Source: Tupaia tana
Taxonomy: Eukaryota; Chordata; Mammalia; Scandentia; Tupaiidae
Direction: 5' to 3'
DNA: 64,000 nucleotides
Assembly: GCA_026018925.1 (NCBI GenBank)
Contig: JAKSZU010000006.1
Coordinates: 195,535,449-195,599,448, forward strand
Shown: piece after piece, positions 1-11,143 of the stretch
How positions within the stretch are numbered: position 1 is the first letter of the stretch
Layout of the letters: the number at the start of each line of letters is the position of its first letter
The notes under the pieces: generated by a model
Told to the model about the DNA's origin: nothing
Seen by the model: the letters and a program-made list of their open reading frames with translations, nothing else
The model's database searches: none
Program-made: the position numbers and the translations under genes

Positions 1-49
1 TTTATCAACTCTTCAGTATAGAGTTGATGAGGAGAATATTGATGATAAT

Positions 50-118
50 GACAATTCTCATCCATTAACAGATGAGGAAACTAATACAGAGTTGGTTAGT
101 GATACAGCTAGGACTCAT
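50..118 (-). repeat. MIR SINE fragment
   Basis: TTAACAGATGAGGAAACT followed by a degenerate ACAGCTAGGACTC segment matches the antisense core of MIR. It is ancient and strongly diverged. Confidence 0.6.
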
Positions 119-1935
119 AACTCTTTCTTGTACATTCAAATCTAAGACTTTTTCCAGGATAAGATAATTAAGTTGTTTTCCATTCTTGTTTAATTCCATA
201 TTGTAATACATACTTAATATATGCATAAATTAATATTTTATGCAATTTTTCAAAATGCTTTTAACTAAATGGAATAGAAGACAAAATGATCATTTATTTT
301 AGTCTGTAGTATTTTATTCTGTATCGCTATCTAAGATTTAAACTGAAAATCAATAGGATTTAAAAGGCACTGTTTGGCAAGATTTTCTTGGCAGGGAATT
401 TGAACACAGGAGATTAAAACAATCTTTTGTTTAGTAATTCTTTAGTAAGTAAAATTATATTCTCATTATAATAGAGTATTTTGGAGAATTCAACCCAGCT
501 CTTACAATTTAACTACTTTAGTAATGTATTCAAAGTTTGAGTGCATTTTGGTATAGAAAAAAATACTTTATGTTTAACTTTAAACATAAAATTTTTGATA
601 GTTGGTTCTATCAAAAATGTTTCCTAGTGATGATTTATTAAGCAGGAAAAGTATTGTAAAACTTTTTATCAAGCATGTCTAATTTTAAAAGGTTTTACAC
701 TTTGGATATACTTCTTGGCTTTACTTTAAGAACACTATGTGTGGTGTTAGTACCTATGCATACATATAAAAGGGAATTCATGATAAATATTAGTTTTAAA
801 CTTGAATGCACTGGCATACAAACTGACCTTCAGTTACTTGAAAGAAAGCCTTTATGAAGCAGGTTTAGGCAGAAGGATATGAAATTCCTTGGAGAATAAG
901 AAGCAGTACAAGGAGCTCCTTTTTATCCCTTCTTATGCTTTCTTCAAGTAAATTTTTTATTCACACTGGATAAACTAAGCCTCTATTTCACTTGCCTTTG
1001 CATAGGTCTCTGCAGGAGTGCAGATTTGGATCTGTTCTAGGAAATTACCAACAAAGTTCTACTTAATAAAATGTGTGATTTGTAAGTCTTCCAGGAACCA
1101 TTCATTCTCCCATTTCAAGTGGGAAGCCTTAATGGTGGCCACCACTAACCTACAAAAATATTTTTCTTGTACATTTCTGGTCATTTCCATTGTTCAAAGA
1201 AATTACATACTTGTTGAGACTTTTGGTCACTTTATATTCTACATGTGACTCTGAGTGGTTTCATATCATAGTTTGCTTGCATTTCACTTATACCCTAAAG
1301 CTGTCAGCAGTAAGTCTGTGTGAACTTCAAAAATGTGAAGAGCATCTCTCTATGTTTACTAAGTCTTGTTTCTCCTTTCAAGTAATTATATTAGCATTCG
1401 ATATAGTATCTTAGTTGAAACATTGAATTTTTTATTTACTTTTTGCCACTTCAGAATATTTTGAAACTATATATTCATTTGAAATCTTAAACTATTTAGC
1501 TTAAACAGACATTCTAAGTGCACAGGGCCATATGATCATTAGAATATGTTTAAACACCTGATGTATTACTATTTTCTCCCTTTGCATAATATTTCAATCA
1601 ATATCAATCAATAGTGCCTGTGTACACTGGCACAGGACATGATCTGTGTCAGGGCTCTTGATTTAAGGCATATATTGGAAACTAGTATAATTTTATTGGC
1701 ATCTGCCATGACTGTTAAGATCAACTATCTTGCTGTATATTATTCATTCCTAAGCTAATTTAGAATTTTGAATTTTCCAAGAATAACATACACTCCATAG
1801 TAAAAATTAAACTAAATCCATTGAACTAAAGTTTACCAGGAGATATTAAAGCAAGAAGAATAATTTTTTAAAGGTTGCTATAGTAGAAAAAAAAAAGTCT
1901 CTTAAGTCAAGAAGAAAGCAAGTGTAAAAACTTAC
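119..1935. other. Unassigned AT-rich sequence
   Basis: No repeat, exon or RNA gene recognised. Its freedom from young SINEs and closeness to the EPYC candidate exon leave room for regulatory DNA, but nothing shows this directly. Confidence 0.4.
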
Positions 1936-2015
1936 CTTTGGCTCCGACTTCGTGAAATGGCACAAAGTGACTGAGGACGCAGAGCCAGTGGTATTTGCCC
2001 CTGACCAATGGATAT
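1936..2015 (-). other. EPYC: Candidate first, non-coding exon of EPYC (epiphycan)
   Basis: On the minus strand a TATAAATT box is followed after about 30 nt by roughly 80 nt without ATG that ends GCCAAAG with a consensus GTAAGTTTT donor (1935-1931). It lies about 41 kb downstream of the KERA stop, on the same strand, in a segment without young SINEs. In mammals EPYC is the next gene in this direction at about that distance and has a non-coding first exon. The coding exons would lie left of the window. The identity is inferred from signals and synteny, not from protein sequence. Confidence 0.5.
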
Positions 2016-2038
2016 GAATTCTTGTCTGTGGGAGGTGG

Positions 2039-2046
2039 AATTTATA
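2039..2046 (-). promoter_or_regulatory. EPYC: TATA box of the EPYC candidate promoter
   Basis: GTTATAAATTCC on the minus strand, placed about 30 bp before the inferred transcription start and about 110 bp before a strong splice donor. Confidence 0.45.
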
Positions 2047-3160
2047 ACACTCAACTTTCTGTTTGAAAAAGCTAACCTTGATAAATGCTTCTCAGTCTTT
2101 GAAAACCCCAAATGATTTTATAGTTCCCCAAACTAAGAAGTAGCATCCAAATTACATAGTATATAAAACTCTTGATATTGTGTTAATGGAGTTGACATGG
2201 CCAATGTGTCACCTTAAACTTTTTAAATGGAAAAATTTGGTTTTGAACATATCTCATTTTTGAGTATGTACCAATTAAGGAAAGAAGTTAAGTATATAAT
2301 GATACTATAGATGGATATTTTAAAAATTGTCCTAAGAAATAATTTTCACCAAATTCGTATGTCTTGAGTTGCTTTCTTCACTTTTTATTAATGTTAACTG
2401 AAATTTAAGCCTTACCTGTTTAATGTCAGGTAAGCAAAAGAGATATTAAAATTATATTGATTGCTTGGAATGCTTTGATAACACTGAACAACAAAACTTC
2501 TGTGTGAAATTTTAAAAATTATGTCTAGAAATAATGCATAAATATTGTGTAGGTATTCTGAGCAGGGGGGAATGTCTCTTTTTTCACTTGTGTCTATCAG
2601 AGCCGAGTAAATCAAATTACATTTTTTAAAAAAGAGTCTCCAGGATACAAGATTTGCTTTATGCTCTTGGCTCCCAGAGATGGTTTGCAAAACTGAGTTT
2701 TATTACAAATATGAAGAGAAAAAAACAGGTATTAAATTTCCATTCCTTACTATTATACTGTAAAAGTTTTAGAGAAAGATGAAACTTGTATCTTGTATTC
2801 TGGTATGCTTTACATAAATCTAAGAGTTTGATTCTTATTTGTGCATCAGAAAATTTTCTTTTATGACCAGAAGTGAATTGAATTTTGAAAAGCAAGTTTG
2901 GTTTGGGGCAAGGAGATGGGGAAGACAAGGGTCCCTCTTCAGGATTTTCCTACCTCCCTTTCTGCATTCCCTCCCACTTTTCCTCCCCACATAGCATAGT
3001 TGCCCATATTGTCTATAAAGGGCACTCTCATTTGTCACACCTATCCTCTAAACCTGCTTCCAAACGATCTGTTTTCAGTGTGTATTATTTTTCTTGCAAC
3101 CATTTTTATTGGGATCAAAGTGGTGACAGAGAATAAGAATGAAGTCTACCAAGACCTCTC
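2047..3160. other. Unassigned sequence upstream of the EPYC candidate promoter
   Basis: No gene or repeat recognised. A purine-rich then pyrimidine-rich patch occurs at 2905-2995. The first lineage-specific SINE begins just after this stretch. Confidence 0.4.
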
Positions 3161-3176
3161 AAAAAATACAGAGGTT

Positions 3177-3445
3177 GGGACCAGCAATTAGCGTAATAGC
3201 TATGTCACTGGACTCCCACATAGTCGAGCGTGGTTTGAGTCCTGGATCCGGTGGCTTAAACTCACGCCAGGTGCATGTGCGTGTGTGCCCAAGATCCCGA
3301 GGAGAATGGAGAAGGGATTGCAGCGTGGCCATCCCTCCGGGGGGGTGATTTCTCGGTTTCTGTCTCTCTGTCTTCCTGGCGAGCGCATGCCCCGTATATC
3401 AAAAACGTGCCCCCCCGCCCCCCCCCCCGCACCCCCTCCTCCCCC
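3177..3445 (+). repeat. tRNA-derived SINE, first unit of a tandem pair
   Basis: Head GGGACCAGCAATTAGCG with A box and a box-B-like GGTTTGAGTCC, normal body and CT-rich region. The usual A-rich tail is replaced by about 40 nt of C-rich sequence (3404-3445) that runs directly into the next SINE. Confidence 0.9.
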
Positions 3446-3750
3446 GGAACCAGCAGTTAGCGTAATGGCTATGTCGCTGGACTCCCACGTAGTCGACCGC
3501 GGTTCAAGTCCCAGACCCAGTGGCTTAAAACTCACGCCGGGCACGTGTGCGTGCGTACCCAAGATCCCGAGAGGAGAATGGAGGAGAAGGGATTGCGGCG
3601 TGACTATCCCCCCTGGGGGGTGATTTCTCGCTTTCTGTCTCTATGTCTCTCTCTGTCTGTCTGGTGAGCGCACGCGCCCTATAGCAAAAACCTCTCAAAA
3701 AAAAAAAAAGTTTCCCCCAAAATATAAATAAATAAAATTAAAAAAAAAAA
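3446..3750 (+). repeat. tRNA-derived SINE, second unit of a tandem pair
   Basis: Young-type head GGAACCAGCAGTTAGCG, B box GGTTCAAGTCC, full body and a long A-rich tail with AAATA units. A 15-bp duplication (3161-3175 and 3745-3759) flanks the pair as a whole, so both units share one insertion site. Confidence 0.92.
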
Positions 3751-4141
3751 TACAGAGGTCATCTTCGAGTAGTGAGAGACTTCTTCCCAGCATCCTTGAA
3801 GTCTCACCTCATCCTGTAGGGGCTACTGTCAAGCATTGCTGGAAAGAGGCCTGAATCTAAGTTCCTATGCTGGTTTGGTTTAGTGGCAAGCTCCTACAAA
3901 GGTTTTAAGTGATTTCTTAAATTATTGTTAATTCTCTCAGCAGATCCTTAAGCAGTATATTACCATTCCCTCATGGAAAACCAGATACTCATGCATCAAT
4001 TGATCCAGCATTACGTGCTACACAGAAAAAAGAGAAAAATTAATTGGGTTTTCTGTGGATCACGTCCCTAGACAATACTGAGCCCATATGAAAAATATAG
4101 GTGCGAACTAAAAAGGAAGTGATAGTTCTCAGCTTCTTCTC

Positions 4142-4406
4142 TTTTTTATTTTTTAAAAAGAGTTTTTTGCTATAGGGTGCATGTGCTTACCAGAGAGACA
4201 GAGAGATGGAGAGATAGAAAGTGAGAAATCATTTCCCAGGAGGGATAGCCATGCCATAATCCCTTCTCCTCCATTCTCCTTTTAGAATTTAGGGGATGCA
4301 CGTACATGCACCTGGCATGAGTTTTAAACCGCTGGGTCCAGGACTCATACCAGGGCCAGCCACGTGGGAGTCCAGTGATGTAATCATTATGCTATCTGCT
4401 GGTCCC
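4142..4406 (-). repeat. tRNA-derived SINE
   Basis: Complete, moderately diverged copy running from the T-rich tail complement to CTGCTGGTCCC. Confidence 0.85.
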
Positions 4407-5822
4407 ACTCTCAGCTTAAGTTCTATTTTAAAACCTGTTTACCGTTTACCTGACACTAGTGTTTAGACTTTTTCAGATGCTTTGGAAGAAAAACTGATCA
4501 ATAGAATATCCATGAAAATATTTAACATTTCTTTTTCTTCCCTCATTGTTTTAGTCCAGTACTCTGGACACATTGTCAGATAATCGACAAGGGGAATGTA
4601 CATAGTCCTTCCTTTCTGGAAGGCTTTGGCTGAACCTGTAAGATTATTTCCAGAAATAATATTTTCATATTCTTTTTAAGTGAACTGTTGGTATTTAAAT
4701 GTCTTCCTTAGCTATCAGAACCCTACGTACTAATGCAGTTGATATTCAATTTTTTATGACAATTTAATAACCACATTACTGGACTAAGTATAGGATTGAA
4801 TCAGAAATTACCATTCCTGAACTTTTTCTTCCTTGGAATAAATAAGTCTCACCTTTCTTTATAAGACTGATAATTCTTAAACCATTTCTCTTGATCTAAT
4901 TTGGACTCACTCTAGTATTTCGAAATCTGTTTTGAACTGTGAGAGCTCAAGTATGTAATAATCTCATGAGGGACTAATCACTACTGAGCAGTATGGAAGG
5001 ATTAATTACCAGCACCAGCCTCTCTTATCCTCGGTACATATCTTCTCGTCTCATGATTATTTTCTTCATGGAGCCCAAGAGTGGTTATCAGACACCCTCA
5101 GGGGATCAGTTATTAGAATTAGTTGTGCTATCCAGTAACAGAAGCTTTATGGCTCTTTCCCTCTCAACCCCCAACCATTTTACAAAGCCTTTTGGCTACA
5201 ACTCTTTACAAAACTAATTAAACAGCGTCCTGCTTGCTTAAACAGAAATAATTTTAAACAAAACATGGTCCTCTCCTCATGATTGCTTTCTCTCTGTTCT
5301 GCAGTGAGGAGCAGACAACAGCAGTCACTGTGGTGACAGTCCCCTGTTGTCTGCCCTTATTCTCAGCCACTAGGCTACATCATTAAGAGCAGCAGGAAGG
5401 TGTCAATATCCCACCTGACTGATTTTAGGAATAAAAGTATAGTACACAATGATTAGCTGCCTTTATAGAAAGAACTCTTAAGGTGAATCCCTAGTCTATT
5501 GACGAATAGAAGTCCAAAACTCTAGGCCTTCCAGGGTCACCCTAAACCCATACATACTGTGCTGTATGTAAATTATACCTCACTATAATCAATCAGAGTC
5601 AATTGATTTCCCCTGAATTATTATCCTGATTTCTGTTTTGCTTCAAATACTCATTCCTGGTTTCTCGTCTGACCATTCTGCAAGCAGATTTCCCTATGAC
5701 TCAACACTTTGTCAGATTTTTCTTAATTTCAAAATGGCTGCAGTCTTGTTAAACATCAAGCTAGCCTTCTTCAGTACTATAGATAGATGTAAACAATGTT
5801 ATAAACTATAATATACATGCAT
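4407..5822. other. Unassigned sequence with one strong inverted repeat
   Basis: No gene or known repeat recognised. It contains the perfect-arm inverted repeat at 5311-5354, listed separately. Confidence 0.4.
5311..5354. repeat. Short inverted repeat (hairpin)
   Basis: Eleven-base perfect arms, GCAGACAACAG (5311-5321) and CTGTTGTCTGC (5344-5354), enclose a second small stem GTCAC/GTGAC (5324-5328, 5333-5337). No family recognised. Confidence 0.6.
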
Positions 5823-5859
5823 ATTTTAAATATTTGCCAGAGGGCACATGTGCTCACTG

Positions 5860-5904
<45 letters not shown>

Positions 5905-6091
5905 AAGTGAGAAAGCACCCCCTATGAGGGTTGGCCATACCACAATTCCTTCTCTTCCCAAAATCTTTCAGGATTTTGGGCATTAATGCACACATGCTTG
6001 GTGCATTTTTCAAATTGTTGGGTCCAGGACTCAAACCACACAGTTGCTATGTGAGATCCAGATGCCCTAACCACCCACCATTGGCTGGCCC
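5823..6091 (-). repeat. tRNA-derived SINE, old copy with (GA)n
   Basis: Diverged copy; its CT-rich region has expanded into about 34 nt of (GA)n at 5868-5901. Ends TTGGCTGGCCC, the older head type. Confidence 0.75.
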
Positions 6092-6282
6092 AATATATAT
6101 TTTATTGAAAATATTTAATTCTACTTATACTTCATATGAGAAAAACTACTTTTATTGAAGAATTTGGCAAAAGCTTGTTTGCCAAACAGACATGCCGTGA
6201 ATGTTTCATCACAAGAAATAGTAGCTCAAAATTATCTGTTTTAAAGATTAATTATAATGAAAAATATTAAAATATCTTTGTT

Positions 6283-6519
6283 ATTGTTTTAATTGCCAGA
6301 GGGCATATGTGCTCTTCAAAGAGAGATGAGAGAGAGAAAAAGCACCCCGATAGGCTGTAGTTAAGCTGCAATCCCTTTTCTTCCATCTCTCCATTTTGAG
6401 CATGTATGCATATGTGCCCAACATATTTTTTCAAGATGCTAGGGCTGGGATTAATTAGAACCCTAATCAGCCATATGGGGGATCCAGTTCCCTTAACCAC
6501 AAAGCTATGGGGCTGGCCC
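6283..6519 (-). repeat. tRNA-derived SINE, old copy
   Basis: Diverged copy with head complement GGGGCTGGCCC. Confidence 0.7.
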
Positions 6520-6561
6520 AAGAGAGTGAAGTCATTATAAAAATATTTCAATTTTAGATGT

Positions 6562-6935
6562 ATAAATGACTCTCATATCCTTGGAGGATTGGTTACAGGA
6601 CCCCTGCAGATATCAAAATCTATACATGCTAAAGCCCTATATATAAAATGGTGTAGTACTTTACACATAACCCATGCACATCCTCCCATATACTTGGAAT
6701 TGTCTCTAGATTACTTATTGTACCTAATACAATATAAATGCTATGTAAATGATTGTTATCCTATATTGCTTAGAGAATAATGACAAGAAAAAAATCTGTA
6801 CATGTTCAGTATAGATGCAACCATTATTGGCTTGACTATATAGTATTCGTCAGCAGTAAGGGAGTGTTTTCAATCTGCAGCTGCAACTGATTGAATCCAC
6901 TGTTGGATAACCTGTAGACGCAGGGGGCTGACTGT
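6562..6935 (+). mobile_element. MER2-like non-autonomous DNA transposon (Tigger/pogo group)
   Basis: Recognised by GGATTGGTTACAGGACCCC, TATATAAAATGGTGTAGTA, TCTAGATTACTTATTGTACC, GACAAGAAAAAAATCTGTAC and a terminal GGGGGCTGACTGTA. Both ends resemble the MER2 termini and TA is present at the right end. It is a non-coding internal-deletion derivative of Tigger and is ancient. Confidence 0.85.
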
Positions 6936-7157
6936 ACTTATTTGTGTTTATACTTTATCCCACTTTCTAATTTTTAAGTTTCTACTGTGTGAAAATTGAT
7001 TGGTAACAGTTTTTTTGTTTTGTTTTGTTGTTGTTCTTTTTAATCTAAATACACACTCCTTGCCTTAGCTGCACAAGTTGAGGAATTTGAATGTCTCCTG
7101 CACTCTTATTTACATATTACAACTCATTTAATACAACTTCATTTAATAGTTATTAGT

Positions 7158-7435
7158 TTTGTTTTGTTTTTGTTTTTTTTTTGAGAGGTTTTTCACTATA
7201 GGGCGCATGTGCTCGCCAGACAGACAGAGAGAGACATAGAGACAGAAAGCGAGAAATCACCCCCCAGGGGGGATGGTCACGCCGCAATCCCTTCTCCTCC
7301 ATTCTCCTCTCGGGATCTTGGGCACGCACGCTCACGCGCCCAGCGTGAGTTCTAAGCCACAGGGTCCGGGACTTGAACCGCGGTCGACTACGTGGGAGTC
7401 CAGTGACATAGCCATTACGCTAACTGCTCGTTCCC
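7158..7435 (-). repeat. tRNA-derived SINE, young copy with exact TSD
   Basis: Near-consensus copy; the B box reads GGTTCAAGTCC on the minus strand. A 14-bp exact duplication TAGTTATTAGTTTT flanks it (7147-7160 and 7436-7449). Confidence 0.95.
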
Positions 7436-7449
7436 TAGTTATTAGTTTT

Positions 7450-7640
7450 TAAACTTATTTCTTACACAAGAGCAAGACACAGGGAGAGAGAGAAGAGTGA
7501 GAGAGAGAGAGGTACCATCAACAGTCTCATGCTAAATTCCCTGAGCCTTCCCTGCCATCCAGGGTCATGGGGTAATGGGTGTGCACACCTGATATGTACA
7601 GATCAGCTAGGGAATGGAATCAGTAATAACCCATATGAAC
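7450..7640. repeat. Possible degraded SINE-like repeat
   Basis: A GAGAGAGA-rich stretch followed by CATGGGGTAATGGGTGTGCAC resembles very old or distant SINE sequence; family not resolved. Confidence 0.25.
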
Positions 7641-7697
7641 TCAGTGTTGCTGGAGCAGTACATGACCACCGCATCACTCAGATGTTCCTAGTTACAA

Positions 7698-7802
7698 TGA
7701 TCAATTTGTCCAAGATCATACAGGTAAAGTGTTAGAGCTGAAATGATGAGAATCTGGTTCTAGACAATTCTCTTTGTTCCGTTATACAATACTGTGTCAC
7801 TG
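7698..7802 (-). repeat. MIR SINE fragment
   Basis: TTGTCCAAGATCATACAGGT and GTTAGAGCTGAAATGA match the antisense MIR core (cf. CAAGGTCACACAGCTAGT). Confidence 0.6.
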
Positions 7803-8509
7803 ATGTTTGGCCTGAGATATATACACAATGGTATTTAATACCAATGAGCTTTTCTTTTTGCCATATATACTTTATTTTTTAAATCTTTCCTTTTTGTACA
7901 GCTCTTTTTTTTTAAGTTGTAGTCATTTTCATTTTTCCAAAATGCCTCCTATGTTCTATGTTTCCTGAGTCTTCACATGTTTTAAAATGTCAGTAAATTT
8001 TTTACTCAAAGGACAAATTGTTTGGTAGATATTCTTGGGTCACATTTTTCATAGAACATTGAGACATTGCTTCATTGTCTTCTGGCACTAACAGTGACAG
8101 TGGAAAAGTCTGAAGCCTGCCTAATTATTTTCCACTGTTTAGGTCACTTGCTTTTCCTCTCTGGAGTCTCATAAGATGTTTTACAGACTTTGAACCTTTG
8201 TAACATTGTAAAATGATGACTTGACTTTTATTTTCCTGTATCAATCTTTCCTGGAGGGGAAGGTACATTTTTTTATAGGTAGATTGTTATTAATTTCAGC
8301 ACAAACTTCCTTGGCTATATTTTTACATTTTTATTTGTTTAATTTATATCGTTCCTTTATTTCTGAAATAACAATTACATGGTGTTGAAACTCATTTTGC
8401 TCTTTACCAGTGCCATCATTTTCATGGGAATTTTAATCTTTCCTGTTTATTTTCGTTACATGCCATTTTTCTATTGTTTTTAGTAAATATTTTAAAATAG
8501 TCCCAAAGG
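7803..8509 (-). repeat. Possible old LINE-1 fragment, antisense
   Basis: ATTGTCTTCTGGCAC and ATTCTTGGGTCACA occur in antisense L1M sequence. The rest is too diverged to assign; otherwise nothing is recognised here. Confidence 0.35.
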
Positions 8510-9781
8510 AAAAGTAAACAAGTCTTCTCTCCATAGGAACCTATGCTAACAGAACCCTATCTGACCTCCAAAAAAAGAGATGAATCAGCTCTCACTCCCT
8601 TCGTCTCCTTATCCTTCCTGTTTCACATAAGAGAAAAATAAGGTCTAATGAATATTTCTGAAGGTCATAGCCCAGGAACTCAGAGAGTTAGTAAAAAAAA
8701 TAGAGAATGTTCACTCTCCCTAATATCTTACCACACATCAACAGGGCTTCAATTTAGAAACAATGAATCGTAACTTAGAGAGCTTTAAGACACAGAGTCT
8801 ATTTAATAAGGAGTTCTTAGGGAAACCCCAAAACAACAGGAAGAAAAAAGCCCAAAAGGAAACAAAAAGAAATGACATTCTTGACAACTATGACAGGCAT
8901 TGAATACGGTCCAACTCCTAGATAGATCAACTTAAAATCTCAGACAGGAAGCCTCATTACTTCAGTGCCTATTACCCAATACATCATACTAAATTTTTGT
9001 TTGTTTGTTTGATTACAGGGCATGCTAAAAGACATGAAAAAACAGTTTGAAGAAATAAAGTGAAAATCAGAATAAGACTCAGATATGACACACTTTAGAA
9101 TTATCAGATAGAGAATTTAAAGCAATTATGATTACCCTCTTAAGAACTCTAATGGAAAAGTGGGCAACATGCAAGAACAGATGGGTAATATAAGCAGAGA
9201 AATGAAAACTCTAAGAAAAAATCAAGGGAATGTTCTAGAAATCAAAAACACAGTAAGATAAATAAACAATGCTTTTAATGGGCTCATCAATTGACTGACC
9301 TTGTCCAAAGAAGGAACCAGGGACCTTGAAGATATGTTGATACAAACTTCCAAAAGTAAAATACAAAGAGAAATTTAAAAAACAAAACCAAACAAACAAA
9401 CAAAAACTTACAATATTGGGGCCAGCAGGCAGTATGGTGGTTAATGTGCTGGATTCCCACATGGCTGAATGTAGAGTCCTAGACCTAACAGCTTGAGAAT
9501 CATGCCTGGTACACATGCATGCATGCCCCAAATCCCAAGAGTAGAATGGAAGGGAAGGGATTGCAACATGGCCATCTACTCTGGAGGGTAATTTCTCACT
9601 TTCCCCCTCTGTCTCTGACAAGAGCATGCCAGAAAAAATACAGATGAAACAAAACAAAAGGAAAAAGCAGAATACTCAAGAACTATAAGACAATTATAAA
9701 ATATGTAATATATGTGTAATAGAAGCACCAGAAACATAAGAAACATGTATTATGCAAAGTAATATGTTAGTACAATGAAGT
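8510..9781 (+). mobile_element. LINE-1 fragment, 5'/ORF1 region, interrupted by a SINE
   Basis: GAAGGTCATAGCCCAGGAACT, AACTCTAATGGAAAAGTGGG and GGGAATGTTCTAGAAATC are typical of mammalian L1 5'/ORF1 sequence in sense orientation. There is no open frame of useful length. A SINE (9418-9640) is inserted. The next L1 sequence, from 9782, is 3' UTR, so ORF2 is missing. Confidence 0.75.
9418..9640 (+). repeat. tRNA-derived SINE, older subtype, inside L1
   Basis: Head GGGGCCAGCAGGCAGTATGG with the older CACATGGCTGA segment; L1 sequence continues on both sides. Confidence 0.8.
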
Positions 9782-9881
9782 ACGAGCTATCAAGCCACAA
9801 AGACATAAAGAAGAATTAAATACATATTGCTAAATAAAACATATTGCTAAATAAAGAATCCATCTTAAAACTACACTTGTG

Positions 9882-10157
9882 CGGGAACCAGCAGTTAGCA
9901 TAATGGCTATGTTGCTGGACTCCCACGTAGTCGACCGCGGTTCGTGTCCCGGACTCGGTGGTTTAAAACTCACGCTGGGCGCGTGTGCGTGTGTGCCCAA
10001 GATCCCGAGAGGAGAATGGAGGAGAAGGGATTGCAGTGTGACCATCCCCCCGGGGGGTGATTTCTCACTTTCTGTCTCTATGTCTCTCTCTGTCTGGCGA
10101 GCGCACGCGCCCTATAGCGAAAACCTCTCTAAAAAAAAAAAAAAAAAAAAAAAAAAA
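9882..10157 (+). repeat. tRNA-derived SINE, young copy with exact TSD
   Basis: Young head GGGAACCAGCAGTTAGCA and a tail of more than 25 A. A 14-bp exact duplication AAACTACACTTGTG lies at 9868-9881 and 10155-10168. Confidence 0.95.
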
Positions 10158-10168
10158 CTACACTTGTG

Positions 10169-10390
10169 AGGCCAACCAGTGGTGGCTATGTCTCTGGACT
10201 ATGTGATTTGAATCCTGGACCTGGCAGCTTGAGAATAAACCAGTGCTAGTTTGTGTCCAGAATCCTGAAAGAATGGACTAGAAGGGATTGTGGTTGACCA
10301 TCTCCCATGGGGAATGATTTCCCACTTTCTCTCTCTCTCTGTCTTTCTCCAGTGAGTACATGCACCCTCCAAAAAATTAAAAATAAATAT
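10169..10390 (+). repeat. tRNA-derived SINE, truncated older copy
   Basis: Starts directly after the right TSD of the preceding SINE; the head is shortened (AGGCCAACCAGTGGTGGC), the body diverged. A TA/TG-rich stretch follows to about 10470. Confidence 0.7.
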
Positions 10391-10546
10391 ATGTGCACAT
10401 GTGTATATAATTAAAAATTAAAATGTATATGTATATATGTGTGTGTACACACACATATATTCATACATACATACTCTGTTGCAAATCCACCCACATGACA
10501 CTCTGAAAAGGCAAAACTATATAGACAGTAAAAATAAACTAAGTTC

Positions 10547-10817
10547 AGGACCAGCCGTTGACATAATGGCTATTTTGCTGGACTCCCATGTAATCAACCA
10601 TGGTTCGAGTCCCGGACCCGGTGGCTTAAACTCACGCTGGGTGTGTGTGTGTGCATGCCCAAAATTTCGAGAGGAGAATGGAGGAAAAGGAATTACGACA
10701 TGCCCCCCCCCCCCCCGCACCCCCTGGGGGAGTGATTTCTTGCTTTCTGTCTTTCTGTCTCTATCTTTCTGGCGAGTGCAGGTACCCTATAGTAAAAACC
10801 TCTCCCAATAAATAAGT
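10547..10817 (+). repeat. tRNA-derived SINE with exact TSD
   Basis: Full copy with an expanded C run at 10702-10715. A 12-bp exact duplication AAATAAACTAAG lies at 10532-10543 and 10818-10829, inside L1 3' UTR. Confidence 0.92.
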
Positions 10818-11081
10818 AAATAAACTAAGGACTTTAGTTAACAATAATATATGTATATTATCCCATTAACTGTAGCAAATGTCCCACATTAATGCATGCG
10901 ATTAATAATAGGGGAAGAATATGCAGAAGGCAAAGAGTATCATGAGAATCTCTATACTGCTTACTCAAGATTTCTATAAATAAAAAAAAGTAGTCTTTTC
11001 ATGTCTTCCAAATAGTAAAGATTAATATAATCAATTAGTCACTAAGTTGCCTTTCCAGTCATTTATTTAAAATTTATTTTA

Positions 11082-11100
11082 TGTATATATATATATATGC

Positions 11101-11143
<43 letters not shown>

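Larger units (their letters stand above)
9782..11010 (+). mobile_element. LINE-1 3' UTR, broken into pieces by three SINEs
   Basis: Pieces at 9782-9881, about 10475-10546 and 10818-11010 read in order as an L1M 3' end: AGCTATCAAGCCACAAAGAC, CATGACACTCTGAAAAGGCA, then AGCAAATGTCCCACATTAA and AATAATAGGGGAAGA. SINEs at 9882, 10169 and 10547 separate them. With 8510-9781 this could be one L1 lacking ORF2, or two neighbouring L1s. Confidence 0.75.

Noticed and set aside
3200-3562. 120-codon minus-strand frame
   Set aside because: Translation across the tandem SINE pair, with low-complexity Gly/Pro from the C-rich linker.
9882-9960. SINE heads considered as functional tRNA genes
   Set aside because: A and B boxes are present, but the segment does not fold into a complete cloverleaf with a usable anticodon arm and is always joined to the SINE body and A-tail.
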